Source: a virus
Reading direction: 5' to 3' (one strand)
Length of the DNA: 64,000 nucleotides
IMG/VR virus record: IMGVR_UViG_3300047557_004034
Span: 81,699 to 145,698 of that record
Every line of letters begins with the position of its first letter. Position 1 is the first letter of the stretch. The notes under the pieces are model-generated. The model made no database searches, was not told the DNA's origin, and worked only from the letters and a program-made list of their open reading frames with translations. The position numbers and the translations under genes are program-made. This document shows positions 60,619 through 64,000 of the stretch, piece by piece.

Positions 60619-63600
60619 ATGAAAAAAGCAATCTTGATGTCACTTTTATCCTTTATCGTGACACTCACGTCTTTCGGGCAGATTACAACTTCTACCCTGG
60701 CTGGCGTTGTTAAAAATGAAAAAGGAGAGGTTCTTGCAGGAGCTTCTGTTCATGCGGTTCACCAACCAACAGGTTCGGAGTACCGTTCACAAACGAACAA
60801 AAATGGTGTTTACACTATTCCTGCTGTACGTCCAGGTGGTCCTTACGTTATTCACGTATCTTTTGTTGGTTACAAAAAGAAAGAACTAAATGACATCAAC
60901 ACTCAGTTGGGTGTGACAAGTGATGTTGACGTAGTTCTTGAATTGGACAGCAAAACTATGGATGGAGTAACAGTCATCGGTAGTCGTAACAATCTTTTCT
61001 CCAAAGACAGGACGGGTGCTGCTCAACAATTTACACGTAGAGAGTTGACCACAATTCCTATCACTGGTGCAAGAACAATCGATGGAATTACAAAGTACAA
61101 CCCATTCGGTAATGGTTCATCATTCGGAGCTCAAGACTCTCGTTTGAATAACTTTACTATTGACGGTTCTCAGTTCAATAACAACTTCGGTTTGGGTTCT
61201 TCGGCTCAAGCAGGTGGTAGAACTGGCGCTTCCGCAATTTCATTGGATGCGATAGACCAACTTCAGGTGAACATTGCACCATTTGACATCCGTCAAAGTG
61301 GGTTCAACGGAGCTGGTATTAACGCAGTAACTCGTTCAGGTTCAAATGATATTGAGGGTTCTCTTTATCAAACACAAAGAAATAATAGTTCTCGCTATGT
61401 TGGTAATAACGCAAGAGGAACTAAAGTAACCGCATCAAAGTTTGATGAAGAGGTTCTTGGTTTCCGTTTGGGTATGCCAATAATCAAGAACAAATTATTC
61501 TTGTTTGGAAACTACGAACAAATTACAAGAACAGAACCAGGTACAACTTGGATTTCAGATGGTTCACCTCTTACAGGTTCTCAAATCAGTCGTGTTAAGT
61601 ATTCAGACATGAAAACACTTTCTGATTTCATGAAAGAAAAATTTAATTATGTAACGGGTCCATGGGAGGGGTATTCCAATCAAAACTCCTCTAAGAAATT
61701 TCTCGTTCGCCTTGATTGGAACATCAATGACAAGCACAAACTTACAGCTCGCTACGTTCACCACAATTCTGACGCTGAAATAAACATTTCAAACTCGCAG
61801 TCAGCAGGCGCTGGTAATAGAACAACACAGTTCAATGCAATGTCTTTTCAGAACAGTGGTTACATCATTCAAGATAATACCCGTTCTGCAGTATTGGAAT
61901 TGAATTCAAAGTTCAACAACACACTCTATAATAATTTGATTGTTTCTTATGATAAACAAATCGAAGATAGAGCGTACTTGAGTCCGTTGTTCCCAACTAT
62001 TGATATTAGAGAAGGAGCTGCGACTTATACTTCTGTTGGTTTTGACCCGTTCACTCCAAGTAATAAGTTGAACTATTCAACTTTCAACGTAACAAATAAC
62101 GTTACAAAATATGCTGGAAAGCATACTTTGGTTGGTGGTGTTAATTTCCAAGCATACCAATCGAATAACAATTTTTATCCTGCAGCTAATGGTGTTTATA
62201 TTTTCAATTCTCTCGCTGATTTCTACAAAGCGGCAAATGAAAGTATTGCAAATGGTGGTAAACCATCGGCAACCGCACCTGCAAGATTTCAAATGAGATA
62301 TTCGGCTCTTCCTGGTGGTATTGAACCAATGCAGGTTCTTAAGACTACAAGATTTGACGTTTATGGTCAAGATGAATTCAACGCAACTAAAGACCTTAAA
62401 TTGGTTTTTGGTTTGAGAGCAAATATCATTGCATTTGGTAATACTGCACTAGAAAATCCGAAAATTACAGCAATGAGTTTCGGAGCAGGTAAGAAATTCA
62501 ACACAGGGTTGATGCCAAATACACAGTTCTTAATTGAACCTCGTTTCGGTTTCAACTATGATGTTGCCGGTAAGAAGAAAACACAAATCCGTGGTGGTAG
62601 TGGTGTATTCACCGGTCGTCCTCCTTATGTGTTCTTGTCTAATCAAATTGGAAACAATGGTGTTTTGACAGGATTTATTGATGTGTCAGGTGGAAATGCT
62701 GCAGGATATGGTTTCACAACAAATCCAGCACAATATTTTACACCAGCAACACCAACACTTCCTTCTACATTTGATTTGGCTTTGACTGAGAGAGATTATA
62801 AGTTTCCACAGGTTTGGAAAACAAACTTGGCGGTTGACCAAAAACTTCCTTGGTTAGGTTTGATTGTAAGTGCAGAATATTTGTATAACAGAACAATCAA
62901 CGCGGTTCATTACTACAATGCAAACCTTGAAAATCACACTTCAAGATTGGGTGGTGTTGACCAACGTATGATTTATGCTGGCAACGATGCTGGTGTTAGA
63001 GTAAACGACAACGTGTCTATGGCTGCGGTTCTTACAAACAAGAACGGAGCTTACCATCAGTCACTTACCTTGAAACTTGAAAAACCTGTATCTAAAGGTC
63101 TTTGGGGTTCAATCGCTTGGACAACCGCAGATTCAAAAGATTTCATGAGTGCAGGTTCAATCGCAAGTGGTTCTTGGCAATCAGCAGTTTCTGTAATGGG
63201 CAACAACAGCTTGGTTTTATCTAACTCAGATTTCTTGGTTAGAAACCGTATGGTTGGTTTACTTGGTTATAGAATCGATTATGGAAAGAAATATGGTGGA
63301 GCAACAACAATCACTTTAGGTTATGTCGGTCAACAATCTAATCCATGGTCTTATGTTGTGGCAGGTGACCTAAATGGAGATAGAGTAACAAATAATGACT
63401 TGATTTTTGTTCCGATGAAAGGTTCTGATGTTAAATTTGCACCTTTGACAGTAGGTTCAGGAGCAAGCGCAGTTACTTACACTGAAGCACAACAACAAGA
63501 TGCTTTCGAGAAATTCATTAGTCAAGACCCATATCTTTCTAAAAGAAGAGGTACATATGCAGAAAGAAACGGAAGTATTCTTCCATATCTTCACAGACTT

Positions 63601-63909
63601 GATTTGTCAGTTGCACAAGATGTATTTGTAAAAATCAAAGGACAAAGAAACGCATTCCAAATTCGTCTCGATATTCTTAACTTCACAAATATGTTGAATA
63701 ATGAGTGGGGAGTTTCTCAAAGAGCAACTGCACCACAATTGTTAAATCTTGTTAGTCGTCATCCTGTCACTAATGAGCCTTTCTTCAGATTGGCAACTCA
63801 AAGAGACGCTACAGGTACTTTCTTGGTGAGAGATACATATCAGTTCAATTCTTCTGTATTTGACGTATGGTCGGCTCAGTTAGGTATTAGGTATATTTTT
63901 GGTAAATAA
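60619..63909 (+). CDS. TonB-dependent outer-membrane receptor (Oar/SusC-like)
   Basis: ATG 60619 is preferred because the signal peptide MKKAILMSLLSFIVTLTSFGQ starts there; a TTG at 60568 lies inside the hairpin. The 1,096-residue protein has a carboxypeptidase-regulatory-like domain (STLAGVVKNEKGEVLAGASV ... GVYTIPAVRPG; about 25-110). A plug domain follows (about 125-235: NNFTIDGSQFNNNFGLG, GINAVTRSGSNDIEGS), then a 22-strand-type barrel ending in QLGIRYIFGK. Such receptors import glycans, peptides or metal complexes in Bacteroidota and are common phage receptors. The gene looks richer in G+C than its neighbours, suggesting recent acquisition or host DNA. A terminator follows. Confidence 0.92.
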   Translation: MKKAILMSLLSFIVTLTSFGQITTSTLAGVVKNEKGEVLAGASVHAVHQPTGSEYRSQTNKNGVYTIPAVRPGGPYVIHVSFVGYKKKELNDINTQLGVTSDVDVVLELDSKTMDGVTVIGSRNNLFSKDRTGAAQQFTRRELTTIPITGARTIDGITKYNPFGNGSSFGAQDSRLNNFTIDGSQFNNNFGLGSSAQAGGRTGASAISLDAIDQLQVNIAPFDIRQSGFNGAGINAVTRSGSNDIEGSLYQTQRNNSSRYVGNNARGTKVTASKFDEEVLGFRLGMPIIKNKLFLFGNYEQITRTEPGTTWISDGSPLTGSQISRVKYSDMKTLSDFMKEKFNYVTGPWEGYSNQNSSKKFLVRLDWNINDKHKLTARYVHHNSDAEINISNSQSAGAGNRTTQFNAMSFQNSGYIIQDNTRSAVLELNSKFNNTLYNNLIVSYDKQIEDRAYLSPLFPTIDIREGAATYTSVGFDPFTPSNKLNYSTFNVTNNVTKYAGKHTLVGGVNFQAYQSNNNFYPAANGVYIFNSLADFYKAANESIANGGKPSATAPARFQMRYSALPGGIEPMQVLKTTRFDVYGQDEFNATKDLKLVFGLRANIIAFGNTALENPKITAMSFGAGKKFNTGLMPNTQFLIEPRFGFNYDVAGKKKTQIRGGSGVFTGRPPYVFLSNQIGNNGVLTGFIDVSGGNAAGYGFTTNPAQYFTPATPTLPSTFDLALTERDYKFPQVWKTNLAVDQKLPWLGLIVSAEYLYNRTINAVHYYNANLENHTSRLGGVDQRMIYAGNDAGVRVNDNVSMAAVLTNKNGAYHQSLTLKLEKPVSKGLWGSIAWTTADSKDFMSAGSIASGSWQSAVSVMGNNSLVLSNSDFLVRNRMVGLLGYRIDYGKKYGGATTITLGYVGQQSNPWSYVVAGDLNGDRVTNNDLIFVPMKGSDVKFAPLTVGSGASAVTYTEAQQQDAFEKFISQDPYLSKRRGTYAERNGSILPYLHRLDLSVAQDVFVKIKGQRNAFQIRLDILNFTNMLNNEWGVSQRATAPQLLNLVSRHPVTNEPFFRLATQRDATGTFLVRDTYQFNSSVFDVWSAQLGIRYIFGK

Positions 63910-63931
63910 AATTTATCAAGTTTATTCTCAG

Positions 63932-63961
63932 ACCCCCTTACATTTGTGAGGGGGTTTTTTG
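63932..63961 (+). terminator. Terminator after the receptor gene
   Basis: A 9-bp stem (CCCCCTTAC / GTGAGGGGG) with a 4-nt loop and T6 tail lies 22 nt after the receptor stop. The remaining 39 nt to the window end show no gene. Confidence 0.88.
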
Positions 63962-64000
63962 TTAGCCCAAACTTAACACAAAAAATAGGGTCATTTGACC

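Overview
The window looks like part of the genome of a large T4-like tailed phage (or a metagenomic contig of one) infecting a member of the Bacteroidota. The phage identity rests on a T4-type head-morphogenesis block on the minus strand, in T4 order: terminase large subunit, portal, small genes, gp21-type prohead protease, scaffold-like acidic protein and gp23-type major capsid protein. A gp55-type sigma factor, a gp5-like OB-fold baseplate protein, PhoH, dUTPase and a DnaQ-like exonuclease support it. The Bacteroidota host is inferred from TTTG-N20-TAnnTTTG promoters before the tmRNA and clpC-like gene, the general lack of Shine-Dalgarno sequences, a Bacteroidota-type S21 protein, a DUF4494-like protein and an Oar-like TonB-dependent receptor. 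The DNA is AT-rich, and genes are tightly packed with many ATGA, TAATG or TGATG overlaps.

Layout. 1-9714 (minus): two glycosyltransferases (GT25-like and GT60-like), then a collagen-like Gly-X-Y protein and a 1,843-residue mosaic fibre with laminin-G-like domains, delta-60 repeats and Thr/Pro linkers. 9762-12287 (plus): five small genes, mostly of unknown function. 12341-26796 (plus): a glycan island with glycosyltransferases, two nucleotide-sugar SDR enzymes, a nucleotidyltransferase and two methyltransferases, interspersed with exonuclease, dUTPase, PhoH and a HAD-like protein. 26796-34103 (plus): sigma factor and baseplate/structural genes. 34131-37413: small genes on both strands, two with signal peptides. 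37480-50789 (minus): head genes, with a plus-strand S21 gene set inside. 50815-53662 (minus): a Thr/Pro fibre, a nucleotidyltransferase-peptidoglycan hydrolase fusion and a KTSC protein. 53721-59863: kinase-like protein, Hsp20, ClpC-like ATPase, a zincin, an M20 peptidase and an unknown protein. 59934-60436: tmRNA and tRNA-Glu. 60619-63909: TonB-dependent receptor.

Three themes stand out. First, a translation and protein-quality set: ribosomal protein S21, a tmRNA with an unusual long tag, a ClpC-like unfoldase with a ClpP-docking tripeptide, Hsp20 and tRNA-Glu. Second, a large glycosylation capacity next to Ser/Thr-rich fibres, suggesting the phage decorates its own virion. Third, a recurrent sense-strand TATTTATW octamer 3-29 nt before at least sixteen starts, mostly of structural genes. 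It is the reverse complement of the T4 late-promoter octamer and is a candidate late promoter for the gp55-like sigma factor; many resulting mRNAs would be nearly leaderless.

All functional calls come from reading motifs in the translated sequence; no database search was run. The origin of the tmRNA/tRNA/receptor segment at the right end (phage cargo or adjoining host DNA) cannot be settled within the window.
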